In this document: piece after piece, positions 16,740 through 28,497 of the stretch
How the letters are laid out: each line of letters starts with the position of its first letter
How positions within the stretch are numbered: the stretch's first letter is position 1
NCBI RefSeq assembly: GCF_015751905.1
Contig: NZ_JADOUF010000001.1
Coordinates: forward strand, 2,108,001 to 2,172,000
Direction of reading: 5' to 3'
Length of the DNA: 64,000 nucleotides
DNA from: Longispora fulva
GTDB lineage: Bacteria > Actinomycetota > Actinomycetes > Mycobacteriales > Micromonosporaceae
Notes under the pieces: generated by a model
Databases searched by the model: none
The model's input: the letters and a program-made list of their open reading frames with translations, nothing else
Told to the model about the DNA's origin: nothing
Program-made: the position numbers and the translations under genes

Positions 16740-19700
16740 GTGCGTCGCAGGATCCTGTTGGCGGGGTTGGGTCTGATCTCGGTTCTGGCGTTGCTCCCCG
16801 CACCGCCACCCCTGGCCGTCCAGGCGGCCCCGCCCGCGGTCGCCGGCCGGGACGCGGCGCCGACGAACACCCGCGACAGCGGCGGTCATCCGGCAACCGC
16901 GCCCACTGTGGACCCGGCTCCGGCCCCGGTCCTCCCGCCGGCCGGCTCCCCCGAACGCGAGCGCCTGGACCGGTTCACGGCGGAGAGCCAGGCCGTCCGG
17001 GAGCGGATCTCCGCCCGGGAGAACCCGGTCCGGGTCGAGGCCGTCGACCGGCCGGCCGAGCAGGGCGGTGTCCCCGCGCGGCGGTTCGGCAAGGCGGCGG
17101 AGGGCACGGCTGCCGCCGTGGACCCGTGCGCGCCGAACGGCTCCGAGCAGTGGTTCGCCCAGTACGCCGACGGGGCGGTCCTTGTCACCCCGACCGCGAA
17201 CGCCACCGGCTCCGCCCGGCTCAGCCTGACCAACCGGGGCTCGGCGACCTGGCCGGCCGGGCGGACCTACCTCGGCTACCACCTGTTCGACGCGAACGGG
17301 AACCCGGTGGCCGGCGACTACCCGAAGACCGCGCTGCCCGGTGCCGTGCCCACCGGGGCCACCGCCACGATGAACGCGGCCATCGCCCCGCTCGCCCCGG
17401 GCGTGTGGCGGATCGGCTGGGACGTCTGGGTCGACGGGCTCGGCTGGTTCTCCGGCAACGGGGTGTGCGCGTTCACGGTGCAGTACACGATCCGCAACCA
17501 GGCGCCGAACCTGAGCCTGCAGAGCCCGCCGGCGTACGGCACGGTCACCACGCTCACGCCCCGGCTGTCGGTGGACGGCGCCGACCCGGACGGCTGGCCG
17601 GGCCAGCTCACCTACCAGTTCCGGCTGTGCCACGACCAGGCGCTGACCAGTGGCTGCGTCGAGTCCCCGTGGGTCGGCCTGTCCGGTTGGCGGGTGCCGG
17701 CCGGCACCCTGGCGTGGAACGACCTGTTCTACTGGTCGGCCAGGGTCAACGACGGCGAGCTGACCACCCCGCCGAGCGGCTGGCCGGCCCCGAACCAGGT
17801 CACCACTGTGGTGCCGGCGGCGGAGACCTGGCGGACCGTCGGCGCCGGGTTGGGGCTGACGAACATCGCCGGGGTGATCCTGCCGTACGGGATGTGGATC
17901 CACCCGGAGACCGACGCCAGCGTCCAGGGCGTCGGCCTGCCGTTGCAGGTGCAGCGGACGTACTCGACGGCGGCCCGGTACACCACCGGCGCGTTCGGCA
18001 ACGGCTGGCTGTCGATGTTCGACGCCAGCGCCCGGTACAGCCAGGACTTCTCCCAGCTGACGGTGACCTACCCCGACGGTCGGCAGGAGATCTTCGCCCG
18101 GCAGGCCGACGGCTGGGTGACCCGGGCCGAGACCGGCTCCACGAACCGGCTGAAGACGGCCGGGGACCGGATCGTCGTCACCGGCTCCGGCGGCGAAGTG
18201 CTGACGTTCCTGCAGACGGGCGAGCTGGAGTCAGTGGCCGCGACCGGCGTCGGCCGGCTGGAGTTCCGCCGCGACGGCACCGGGCTCGTCGACCGGGTGA
18301 CCCAGCGGCCCTCGGGACGGTCCATCGACGTCGGCTGGAGCCACGCCGGGGGCGCGGGCTGCGCCACCACCTGGCCGCCCATGGTGTCCTCCATCGACCT
18401 CGGCCCGGCCGAGGACGGCGGGCAGACCGTCCGGTGGGCGTACACCTATAAGTGCGGTGAGCTCGTCAAGGTCTGCGACCCGTTGAACACCTGCACCCAG
18501 TACGAACCGAACTACACCGCCACGTCGCCCTGGTGGCGCAAGAGCGCCGCCGGCCGCACGATGGCGCGTCCGCTGGAGACGTTCGCCTTCCGGGAGCAGA
18601 CCCTCGACGGCCGGGCCGAGCGGGCCTTCCTGCGGGTGGACACCCCGGACAACAAGACCGTGTTCCTCGACGTGTGGCGGCCCCGGGCCGGGCAGCTCGA
18701 CGGATACATGAACACCTACAACCCGTTCGGCGGGGTCACCGTGCAGGTGGCCAGCGCGGACAACGGCGCGACGCCGGACACCTACCGGTTCGACGAGCTC
18801 AACCGGTTGCGCGAGCTGAAACACGGCGGGTACGCCCAGACCGGCACCACCTCCCGACGCTGGGGCTACAACGCCACCAACGGCCAGTTCACCGGCTTCA
18901 CCGACGAGAACCAGCACGGGGTCGAGACCCTCTACGACCCCGACGGCAACCTGCGGACCAGCCTCAGGTCGCGCGACCTGCGGACCGTGGTCGCCAGCAC
19001 CGCATACTACGACCAGCCGTCGGCCGGGGGCGGTTGGCTGATGTCCAGCACGTACACCACGCCGCGGCAGGACAACCCGTACCAGGACCAGATGTTCCGC
19101 TACGACGGCCAGGACCGGCTGATCGAGCGGCGGGGCAACCCGACCCCGGAGAACCCGGCCGGCGCGCTGACCACGTACGAGTACGACACCTACAACCTGA
19201 CGAAGGTGACCTCCGCCGGACAGGTCACCAGCTACCGGCACGACCCTCGCGGCGACCTGACGTCGGTCACCGACCCGGCCGGCCGCACCGTCGGCTACGA
19301 GTACGACCGGCTCGGCCGCCGGACCGCCCAGGTCGAGACCAGCACCGCCTACCCGGCGGGGCTGCGCACCGCGTACACCCTGGACCGGGCCGGCCGGGTG
19401 GTGCAGGAGCTGCCGCCGGCCACGGTCAACGAGGTGACCGGCGTCCGCCAGCAGCCCCGGATCTGCCGGACCTACGATGCCGACGGGCTGGTCACCCGGG
19501 TGGTGACCACGGCAGCCGCGCAGTGCCCCGCGCCGACCGCCGGCCGGCTCGCCGGCGACCGGACCACCGACACCCGGTACGACAACGCCGGCCGGCCGCT
19601 GGAGCTGACCGACCCGGCCGGCGGGAAGACCCGGTACGAGTACGGCGTCGGCTACCAGGGCACAGTGCTCACCGACTACGTCAGGGTGATCACCCCGGCC

Positions 19701-22700
19701 GGGCACTGGACCACCTCCTGGTACGACCACGCCGGCCGGCTCCTCAAGGTCGAGCGCACCACCCTGGGCCCGGACGCGCTGTACCAGTACGACGCGGCCG
19801 GCCGGCTCGTCGAGGAGTCCGACGCCCTCGGCCGGAGGACCCGGTACGACTGGACCGACGACGACCTGAACTACCGTGCCGTCCGACTCGGGGTCCGGCA
19901 GGCCGACGGCTCGACCCACGACGTCGAACTGTTCCGCCGGGAGTTCGACGGCGAGGGCCGGATCACGTCCGAGAAGGTCGGCACCAGGCTGTCGACCAGC
20001 ACGTTCGACGGCGAGGGCAAGCTCGTCGACACCGTCCTGGACCCCGCCGGGTTGAACCGCCGGGTGCACCGGGTCTACGACGCGCGCGGGTTCCTGACCG
20101 GCGAGACGGCGACCGACGGCGGCCGCACCGAGAACCGGCTGTACGTCCCCGACGCGACCGGGCACGTGGACACCGCCACGGTGCTGCTGGACCCGACGCA
20201 CGCACTGGTCACCATGTACCACCGCGACCAGCGCGGCCTGCCCGTGCGGGTGATGGACCCGCGCGGCTGGTTCCCGAACGCCGACCCCGACGAGTTCACC
20301 ACCGACAACCGCTACGACGAGTACGGCCGGCTGGTCCGACAGACCGCGCCGGCCGTGACCGTGGAGGACGTCGGCGACCAGCCGGCCACCGCGCGGCCGG
20401 AGACAGCCTACGGGTACAACGCGTTCGGTGACCTCACCGAGGTGCGCGACCAGCTCGGCAACGTGACCGAGACCGTCTACGACGACGCCGGCCGGGCCGT
20501 GCTGACCCGGGGACCGGCCGTGGACGGCTCCCGGCCGACCGTCCGGCGGACGTATGACGCCGAAGGGCAGCTCGCCACGGTCGTCGACCCGCGCGGCAAC
20601 CAGACCGACTACCACTACGACGAGTACGGCCAGGTGTGGGAGACCCTCGGCCCCGACGCCGGCCAGGGTCGGCCGTCGACCCGCGCCGAGCACGACCGGG
20701 CCGGCCAGCTCACCGCCACGGTGGACCCGACGGGCGCGCGGACCGAGTACGAGTACGACGCGCTCGGCCGACAGGTCGCCGCCACCCAGGTGGTCCGGCA
20801 GCCCAGCGGGCCGGCGCTGCGGTTCACCACGACCTCCGGCTACGACGACCAGGGCAACCTGACCTCCACCGTCAGCCCGTCCGGGGCCCGGTCCGCGTTC
20901 GCCTACAACGCCGCCGGTGAGCTGACCGCGAGCTGGCTGCCCGGGGTCACCAACGCGACGATCTACGGGCGGGACCTGGCCGGCCGGGTCACCCGGATCC
21001 AGGACCCGGCGGGGCGGATCACCGAGTACGAGTACGACCTGGCGGGCCGGCAGGTCCTCACCCGGCACCGGGGCCCCGACGGCACGGAGCTGGACGTCAG
21101 CCGGTTCGAGCCGGTGGACCCGTCCGGCGTGCAGGTCACCGTGTCGGGCACCGGCGGCCGGACCCGGCAGGTGCTCGACGCGCTCGGCCGGGTGACCACC
21201 GAGATCGGGCCGACGGGCATCGTCACGCGGACCGGCTACGACCGGCTCGGCCGGGTCACCCGGCAGACCGACGGGCGGGGCGACAGCACCCTGTACGCCT
21301 GGACGGCCCTGGGCACGGTAGCCACGGTCACCGAGCCGGCGACCACCGCCTACCCGAGCCTCGCCGACCGGCAGTTCAGCTACGGATACGACGCCGGCGG
21401 CTTCCTGACGAAGGTGGTCAAGCCCGGCGGGGTGATCGTCGAGCCCAGCTACGACGCGCTCGGCCGACTCGTCTCCGAACACGGCCACGGCCCCGGTGTC
21501 CCCGACAACACCCGCACCTTCGGGTACGACCTGGCCGGCCGGCTCACCTCGGCCAGCCACCCCGGCGGCACCCTCACCTACACCTGGTCGGACCGGAACC
21601 GGCTACTGACGGCGAGCGGGCCGGCCGGGGGCACCGGCTACCAGTACGACGCGGACGGCAACCCTGCCCGGCAGCAGGACCCCGTCGGCGTCACCACCCT
21701 GACCTGGCGGCCCGACGGCCGGCCGGCGACCGCCACCGACCCGCTCACCGGTGCGACCCGGACCTGGAACTACTCCCCCACCACCGGCGACCCGCTCGGC
21801 CACACCGTCGCCAACGGCCCCTCGACACAGTGGAGCCTGGACGGCCGGGGCCGGATCAAGAGCCTGACCGCGTTCAACCCCGCCAGCCAGGCCGTCTACC
21901 AGGCCAGCTACGGCTACGACCCCAACGGCAACGTCACGAGCAAGACGATCGGCTTCGGCGCCCCGGGCGGCGGCGGCAGCTACGGGTACGACCTGGCCGA
22001 CCGGATGACCCGGTGGACCCCGGACGACGGCGGGGGCACCCACGAGTACATCTGGGACGCCGCGTCCAACCGGACCGCCGAGAAGGTCGCCGGCACCCAG
22101 GTCGGCAGCTGGACCTACGACCAGCGCGACCGGCTGACCGGCGCGCACACCGGCGGCCGGGACCTGACCTACGCGTACAGCCCGCGCGGCACGCTCGCCT
22201 CCAGCGGCGGCACGACGCTCACCTTCGACGCCTTCGACCAGCTGCTGTCCTACGGCACCACCGCCTACCACTACGACGCGCTCGGCCGGCTCGCCGACCG
22301 CAGCGGCGCGGCGTTCGGCTACGCCGGGCTCGACCGCCAGCCCGTCACGGCCCCCGGTGCCGAGAGCTACGCCAGGATGCCGGGTACCGGCCAGCCACTC
22401 GCCGGCCGGGTCGGCGGCCAGGTCGGCTTCCCGCTCGCCGACGCGCACGGCGACGTGGTCGCCTGGCAGCCCACCCAGGGCCCGGTCCTGACCGGCAGCA
22501 CCAACTACGACCCCTTCGGGCTGAAGACCGGCGGCACCGGCCTGCAGTCGGCGCTCGGCTTCCAGGGCGGCTGGACCGACCCGGCCTCCGGCCTGGTGCA
22601 GATGGACGCCCGCTGGTACGACCCGGCGGCCGGCGGCTTCGTGTCCCGCGACAGCCTGGACGCCCGCGACCGGTACGGCTACACCGGCGGCAACCCGATG

Positions 22701-24092
22701 TCCCGGGTGGACACCACGGGCCGGTTCCAGGCGCCGATCCCGCCGTTCTCGCTGTCCGCGGTGCTCGGCGGCGGGGCCACGGCCGGCGAGGCCGCCGGGG
22801 GCGGGGCGGCGGCGGTCGAGGCGGTCGGCGGGGCGGGCGCGCTCGCGGCGGCGGCCCCGGAGCTGCTGCTGCTCGGCGGCGCGCTCGGCATCGGCTGGCT
22901 GGCCGACCAGTTCGGCCTGTTCGACAGCGGGATGGACCCCAAGTACACCTACTACAAGAACTACGACATCAGGTCCAAGGACTCCTACGCCCTCGCCGAG
23001 GACGGGGTCACGAAGATCTGGTGCGGCTGCCCGTGGGGCACGCCGACCCCACGCCCGGTCAACGTGCCCCGCACCCCGCCCCCGACCCAGACCCCGCCGG
23101 TCGCCGAACCGCCGCGCGGCACCCCGCCGCCGCCTCCGCCCCCGCCGCCGTTCATCGTCTACGAGAACACCAGCCACCTGGAGAAGACCTGGTCGGAGTG
23201 GACCTCCGGCAACGACGCGGCCTACCGGTGGACCCGGGTCGACAACTACCGGGAACTGCTCGCCCAGACGCTGCAGGTGTGGAACACGGGCGCGTGGGAG
23301 CGGTCCGACTGGTACCGGGAGTCGTTCGAGCACACCTGGCGGGTGTGGACCGTCGCGACCCTGGACGGCACCCGGGTCTACGGCCACTACGACGGCGGCG
23401 AGGCGTACGACTCGGGGCGCACCGACGGCGCCGTCGCGGCTGAGGGCGGCATCGGCTCGTGCGGCCTGAACGGCAGTCTGCTGTCCTGCCTGGCCGAGAC
23501 CATGGTCTCCCCGGTCGGCGGCGGCTGCGCCGGCCCACTGGCCAGCATGTTCTCCTGCATGTTCGCCGAGCCGAGCCCCGGAAACGCCGGCGGACGCGGC
23601 CAGGCCGCCCCGACCGGCCCGGGCCGGGGCGCGGCCGCCGGCCGGCCGAACCCGAACATGATGCCGAAGCGGCAGCCGGGCGGGGCCGGTCAGCCGCCGA
23701 GCAACCGGCCGCCCGCCGCGAGCTGCACCCCCTCGGCGGACGGGCCGATCCCGGAGACCCTGTACCGGGGCGTCAACAAGGACGGCAGCGACGCGTTCAC
23801 GGTCGACCCCGGCGAGTACAAGGTGGACAAGTCAACCGGGTTCGTCCGGAACGCCGCCGCCGTCAACCCTGACGGGCGGCCCGGCGGACGCGGGCCGTCG
23901 CTGTGGAACCGGGCCGGGAAGATCCCCGACCGGCTCGACGCCCGGGTGGTCGACCAGTCCTCACTGCCGGCCAGCCTGGTGATCGCCGACCGGGGTTCCA
24001 GCCCGGGGCACTACGAGATCATTCCCGCGCCGTGCGCGGATCTCAGCCCGGAGGAGTTCCAGGCCGCGCTGAACCAGATCAAGCTGAAGTGA
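16740..24092 (+). CDS. Secreted RHS/YD-repeat protein with toxin-like C-terminus
   Basis: A 2450-aa protein from GTG 16740 (GGGGG eight bases before it). A Sec signal peptide (RRRILLAGLGLISVLALLPA) leads to a Pro/Ala linker, then an Ig-like beta domain with WPAGRTYLGYHLFD and GVWRIGWDVWVDG (about residues 130-245). From about 400 to 1990 come many YD repeats (for example YEYDRLGRR, YDALGRL), forming the hollow RHS shell. The shell closes with MDARWYDPAAGGFVSRDS and YGYTGGNPMSRVDTTG (about 1957-1993), the usual RHS core end. Beyond it are an Ala/Gly hydrophobic stretch, a Pro-rich linker of nine prolines, a WSEWTSGND/WRVWTVATLDG region, and a last domain of about 110 residues beginning ETLYRGVN. 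The variable tail after the RHS core is the expected position of a polymorphic-toxin effector; its activity is unknown. Confidence 0.93.
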   Translation: MRRRILLAGLGLISVLALLPAPPPLAVQAAPPAVAGRDAAPTNTRDSGGHPATAPTVDPAPAPVLPPAGSPERERLDRFTAESQAVRERISARENPVRVEAVDRPAEQGGVPARRFGKAAEGTAAAVDPCAPNGSEQWFAQYADGAVLVTPTANATGSARLSLTNRGSATWPAGRTYLGYHLFDANGNPVAGDYPKTALPGAVPTGATATMNAAIAPLAPGVWRIGWDVWVDGLGWFSGNGVCAFTVQYTIRNQAPNLSLQSPPAYGTVTTLTPRLSVDGADPDGWPGQLTYQFRLCHDQALTSGCVESPWVGLSGWRVPAGTLAWNDLFYWSARVNDGELTTPPSGWPAPNQVTTVVPAAETWRTVGAGLGLTNIAGVILPYGMWIHPETDASVQGVGLPLQVQRTYSTAARYTTGAFGNGWLSMFDASARYSQDFSQLTVTYPDGRQEIFARQADGWVTRAETGSTNRLKTAGDRIVVTGSGGEVLTFLQTGELESVAATGVGRLEFRRDGTGLVDRVTQRPSGRSIDVGWSHAGGAGCATTWPPMVSSIDLGPAEDGGQTVRWAYTYKCGELVKVCDPLNTCTQYEPNYTATSPWWRKSAAGRTMARPLETFAFREQTLDGRAERAFLRVDTPDNKTVFLDVWRPRAGQLDGYMNTYNPFGGVTVQVASADNGATPDTYRFDELNRLRELKHGGYAQTGTTSRRWGYNATNGQFTGFTDENQHGVETLYDPDGNLRTSLRSRDLRTVVASTAYYDQPSAGGGWLMSSTYTTPRQDNPYQDQMFRYDGQDRLIERRGNPTPENPAGALTTYEYDTYNLTKVTSAGQVTSYRHDPRGDLTSVTDPAGRTVGYEYDRLGRRTAQVETSTAYPAGLRTAYTLDRAGRVVQELPPATVNEVTGVRQQPRICRTYDADGLVTRVVTTAAAQCPAPTAGRLAGDRTTDTRYDNAGRPLELTDPAGGKTRYEYGVGYQGTVLTDYVRVITPAGHWTTSWYDHAGRLLKVERTTLGPDALYQYDAAGRLVEESDALGRRTRYDWTDDDLNYRAVRLGVRQADGSTHDVELFRREFDGEGRITSEKVGTRLSTSTFDGEGKLVDTVLDPAGLNRRVHRVYDARGFLTGETATDGGRTENRLYVPDATGHVDTATVLLDPTHALVTMYHRDQRGLPVRVMDPRGWFPNADPDEFTTDNRYDEYGRLVRQTAPAVTVEDVGDQPATARPETAYGYNAFGDLTEVRDQLGNVTETVYDDAGRAVLTRGPAVDGSRPTVRRTYDAEGQLATVVDPRGNQTDYHYDEYGQVWETLGPDAGQGRPSTRAEHDRAGQLTATVDPTGARTEYEYDALGRQVAATQVVRQPSGPALRFTTTSGYDDQGNLTSTVSPSGARSAFAYNAAGELTASWLPGVTNATIYGRDLAGRVTRIQDPAGRITEYEYDLAGRQVLTRHRGPDGTELDVSRFEPVDPSGVQVTVSGTGGRTRQVLDALGRVTTEIGPTGIVTRTGYDRLGRVTRQTDGRGDSTLYAWTALGTVATVTEPATTAYPSLADRQFSYGYDAGGFLTKVVKPGGVIVEPSYDALGRLVSEHGHGPGVPDNTRTFGYDLAGRLTSASHPGGTLTYTWSDRNRLLTASGPAGGTGYQYDADGNPARQQDPVGVTTLTWRPDGRPATATDPLTGATRTWNYSPTTGDPLGHTVANGPSTQWSLDGRGRIKSLTAFNPASQAVYQASYGYDPNGNVTSKTIGFGAPGGGGSYGYDLADRMTRWTPDDGGGTHEYIWDAASNRTAEKVAGTQVGSWTYDQRDRLTGAHTGGRDLTYAYSPRGTLASSGGTTLTFDAFDQLLSYGTTAYHYDALGRLADRSGAAFGYAGLDRQPVTAPGAESYARMPGTGQPLAGRVGGQVGFPLADAHGDVVAWQPTQGPVLTGSTNYDPFGLKTGGTGLQSALGFQGGWTDPASGLVQMDARWYDPAAGGFVSRDSLDARDRYGYTGGNPMSRVDTTGRFQAPIPPFSLSAVLGGGATAGEAAGGGAAAVEAVGGAGALAAAAPELLLLGGALGIGWLADQFGLFDSGMDPKYTYYKNYDIRSKDSYALAEDGVTKIWCGCPWGTPTPRPVNVPRTPPPTQTPPVAEPPRGTPPPPPPPPPFIVYENTSHLEKTWSEWTSGNDAAYRWTRVDNYRELLAQTLQVWNTGAWERSDWYRESFEHTWRVWTVATLDGTRVYGHYDGGEAYDSGRTDGAVAAEGGIGSCGLNGSLLSCLAETMVSPVGGGCAGPLASMFSCMFAEPSPGNAGGRGQAAPTGPGRGAAAGRPNPNMMPKRQPGGAGQPPSNRPPAASCTPSADGPIPETLYRGVNKDGSDAFTVDPGEYKVDKSTGFVRNAAAVNPDGRPGGRGPSLWNRAGKIPDRLDARVVDQSSLPASLVIADRGSSPGHYEIIPAPCADLSPEEFQAALNQIKLK

Positions 24093-24097
24093 GCGGG

Positions 24098-24130
24098 CGG
24101 TGCCCTGCCCCGGTCCGGGGCGGGGCACCG
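24098..24130. terminator. Strong terminator after the RHS gene
   Basis: A 14-bp stem with one G-U pair, CGGTGCCCTGCCCC (24098-24111) with GGGGCGGGGCACCG (24117-24130), and loop GGTCC. It starts six bases after the RHS stop and lies between convergent genes. Confidence 0.75.
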
Positions 24131-24176
24131 TCGTGCGGGCTTCCTGCCAGCCGGGCCAGCGCCGCATTGGCCACCG

Positions 24177-24788
24177 TCAGTCGTGGTCGGGGAAGCCGCC
24201 CCGGAAACCGGCACCGGGCGCCCGCCGACGAAACCGGTGGCACCGGAAGGTTTCCTGCACCCAGCCGCTGTTCGTGTCCCAGATCTCCAGCAGATCATCC
24301 TTGTCGCGCACCGCGAGGTATCCGGACACGTTGTCCCGGAAGCAACCGAGTCCGCCGAACAGCCCGCGCGACGCCCCGGGCCAGTAGTCCGAGAGCCCGC
24401 AGCTGACACAGGTCGCGATCTCCACGCCCGCCGGCACCTGCCGCGCCAACTCGGCCAGCGCCAGCTCGAACTCCGGCCACGACCGGCTCGACACGCCGTG
24501 CGCGGACGCGAGCCGGACGCCGATCCGGTCCCAGCGGCCGTCCACCCGGCGGCCCAGCTCGACGGTGACCAGCACCGGCAGTATGTCGTCTCGGCCGGCC
24601 ACTGTCACAGGTAGGTCCTGGGAGTAGGTCAGCTCGCCCTCCTGGAGTTCGGGCAGCAGGCTCCCGAAACTGTCTCCCCGGTGCGGGATCCCGCCAAGGA
24701 CGACCTCCAGGCTGCCGCCGTCCGAGCGGACCACGGCGGCGCGCACCCCGTGCCGGTCGCGGAACTCACCGGGCCAGTCGCTCAGCAT
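24177..24788 (-). CDS. Cytosolic protein resembling the DUF6304 family; possible immunity partner
   Basis: A 203-aa protein without signal or membrane segment. A Cys-containing block, CVSCGLSDYWPGASRGLFGGLGCF (about residues 132-155), is followed by LEIWDTNSGWVQETF and a basic tail. From memory this block resembles the DUF6304 family, which is common in actinobacteria; I am not certain. It converges on the RHS gene over a strong terminator. Polymorphic-toxin immunity genes normally follow their toxin on the same strand, so an immunity role is only a hypothesis from adjacency and cytosolic location. Confidence 0.7.
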   Translation of the reverse strand: MLSDWPGEFRDRHGVRAAVVRSDGGSLEVVLGGIPHRGDSFGSLLPELQEGELTYSQDLPVTVAGRDDILPVLVTVELGRRVDGRWDRIGVRLASAHGVSSRSWPEFELALAELARQVPAGVEIATCVSCGLSDYWPGASRGLFGGLGCFRDNVSGYLAVRDKDDLLEIWDTNSGWVQETFRCHRFRRRAPGAGFRGGFPDHD

Positions 24789-24908
24789 GCCGCCAACCCT
24801 ACCCGCGCCCCAGAAGAGCTCACGGGCGAGCGCGATCCCTGGGAGCGGTTCTATACCTCAATGTCTGACTACCGCGCACCGGGCCATCGGTGGGTAGGGT
24901 GTGCGACC

Positions 24909-25508
24909 GTGAGCGGAACGTTGGGGACGGTCGGCGCGGCGATCGGGATGTTCGCGGGTACGAACACCGACGATCTGATCGTGTTGACGGTGCTGTTCCT
25001 GTCGGCGCGGGCGGCCGGTCGGCCGAAAGTGTGGCAGATCTGGGTCGGGCAGTACACGGGTGTGGGCGTACTCGTCGCCGCCTCGGTCGTCGCCGCGTTG
25101 GGGTTGACGATCGTCCCGGACGGGTGGGTCGGGTTGCTCGGTCTGGTGCCGTTGGGCCTGGGCGTGCGAGGTGTGATCACCGCGATCCGCGCCCGGGCCG
25201 AGGCCGAGCCGGCGTCGATCGCCCGCGGACTGGCGGCTGTGGTCGGCGTGACGGTCGCGAACGGGGCCGACAATATCTCCGTCTACACGCCGGTGTTTCG
25301 AACGATCGGTGCCGCGTCGACCGGGGCGACGATCGCGGTGTTCGCGGTCGGGGTGGCGGCGTGGTGCCTGGCCGGGTCGTGGCTGGGGTCGCACAAGAAG
25401 GTCATCGCCGTGGTCGAGCGTTACGGGCACTGGATCGTGCCGGTGGTGTTCATCGGGATCGGTTCGGTGATCGTCGCCGAGTCGGGCGTGCTGACCAGGA
25501 TCTTCTGA
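24909..25508 (+). CDS. CadD-type cadmium resistance/LysE-superfamily transporter
   Basis: A 199-aa membrane protein of the CadD family. The N-terminal segment GTVGAAIGMFAGTNTDDLIVLTVLF is the family hallmark (…TN-DDL…, residues about 6-30), repeated after the loop as VVGVTVANGADNISVYTPVF. About five to six membrane helices are visible. The frame extends upstream to 24681, but CadD proteins begin right before the GT-GAAIG helix, so GTG 24909 is chosen (GGGTAGGG eight bases upstream); ATG 24861 is the alternative. The family exports divalent cations such as Cd2+; the real substrate here is unproven. It ends in a shared terminator with the cholesterol oxidase gene. Confidence 0.9.
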   Translation: MSGTLGTVGAAIGMFAGTNTDDLIVLTVLFLSARAAGRPKVWQIWVGQYTGVGVLVAASVVAALGLTIVPDGWVGLLGLVPLGLGVRGVITAIRARAEAEPASIARGLAAVVGVTVANGADNISVYTPVFRTIGAASTGATIAVFAVGVAAWCLAGSWLGSHKKVIAVVERYGHWIVPVVFIGIGSVIVAESGVLTRIF

Positions 25509-25522
25509 CCCAGATCGGTGCC

Positions 25523-25562
25523 CGGCCAGAGGCCACCGCCACCGTGCGGTGGCCTCTGGCCG
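25523..25562. terminator. Very strong bidirectional terminator
   Basis: A perfect 16-bp stem, GGCCAGAGGCCACCGC (25524-25539) and its complement at 25546-25561, extended by C25523-G25562 and closed by a six-base loop. It lies between the convergent CadD-type transporter and cholesterol oxidase genes, 15 bases after the first and 6 bases before the stop of the second. Confidence 0.9.
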
Positions 25563-25567
25563 TCCGG

Positions 25568-27990
<2,423 letters not shown>

Positions 27991-28005
27991 CGTGGAGGAA
28001 CACAG

Positions 28006-28497
28006 ATGAACGAGGGCGACTTCCGCGACTTCGTGGCTGCCCGCTCGTCGGCGCTGCTTCGGACGGCGTACCTGTTGATCGGTGACTGGCATCAGGCTCA
28101 GGACTTGCTGCAGACGGCGCTGGCCAAGACGTACCTGGCCTGGCGTCGTCTCGGTGAGCTCGACGCCGTCGAACCGTATGCCCGCAAGGTCCTGGTGAAC
28201 ACCGTGACCAGTTGGAGGCGGCGGCGCTGGCACGGCGAGCGCCCGACCGGCGCGCTGCCCGAGCGGGTGGTCGGTGACGCGACCGATGAGCGGCTCGCGT
28301 CCGACGAACTGTGGCAACAGATCAAGAACCTGCCAGTACGCCAGCGGGCGGTGCTCGTGCTGCGCTACTACGAGGACCAGACCGAGGTCGAGACTGCACA
28401 ACTGCTCGGGATCTCGGTTGGCACCGTGAAAAGTCAGCATTCCCGGGCGATTGCGTCGCTGCGGTCTCCACTCGCCCCGGAAGGAGCCGTGCAGTGA
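28006..28497 (+). CDS. SigE-family RNA polymerase sigma factor (ECF-like)
   Basis: A 163-aa two-domain sigma factor. Region 2 is seen in FRDFVAARSSALLRTAYLLIGDWHQAQDLLQTALAKTYLAW and region 4 in LPVRQRAVLVLRYYEDQTEVETAQLLGISVGTVKSQHSRAIASL, the exact layout of the actinobacterial SigE family. GGAGGAACACAG precedes ATG 28006. The stop overlaps the GTG of the next gene (GTGA at 28494-28497), which encodes a one-helix membrane protein, the usual position of an anti-sigma or signal partner. The N-terminus starts MNEGDFRDFV, as in most members. Confidence 0.96.
   Translation: MNEGDFRDFVAARSSALLRTAYLLIGDWHQAQDLLQTALAKTYLAWRRLGELDAVEPYARKVLVNTVTSWRRRRWHGERPTGALPERVVGDATDERLASDELWQQIKNLPVRQRAVLVLRYYEDQTEVETAQLLGISVGTVKSQHSRAIASLRSPLAPEGAVQ

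Noticed and set aside
18533-20431. 632-codon rightward frame within the RHS gene.
   Set aside because: It is another reading frame of the YD repeats, rich in Arg/Pro/Ala and without any domain.
18231-21560. Long leftward frame (1109 codons) opposite the RHS gene.
   Set aside because: Composition (Val/Gly/Arg/Asp repeats) mirrors the YD-repeat codons on the other strand; no start signal or known motif.
20000-22700. Short-period repeats that could be mistaken for a CRISPR or satellite array.
   Set aside because: They are codon-level repeats encoding YD motifs of the RHS shell, diverged and in frame, without constant direct repeats or spacers.
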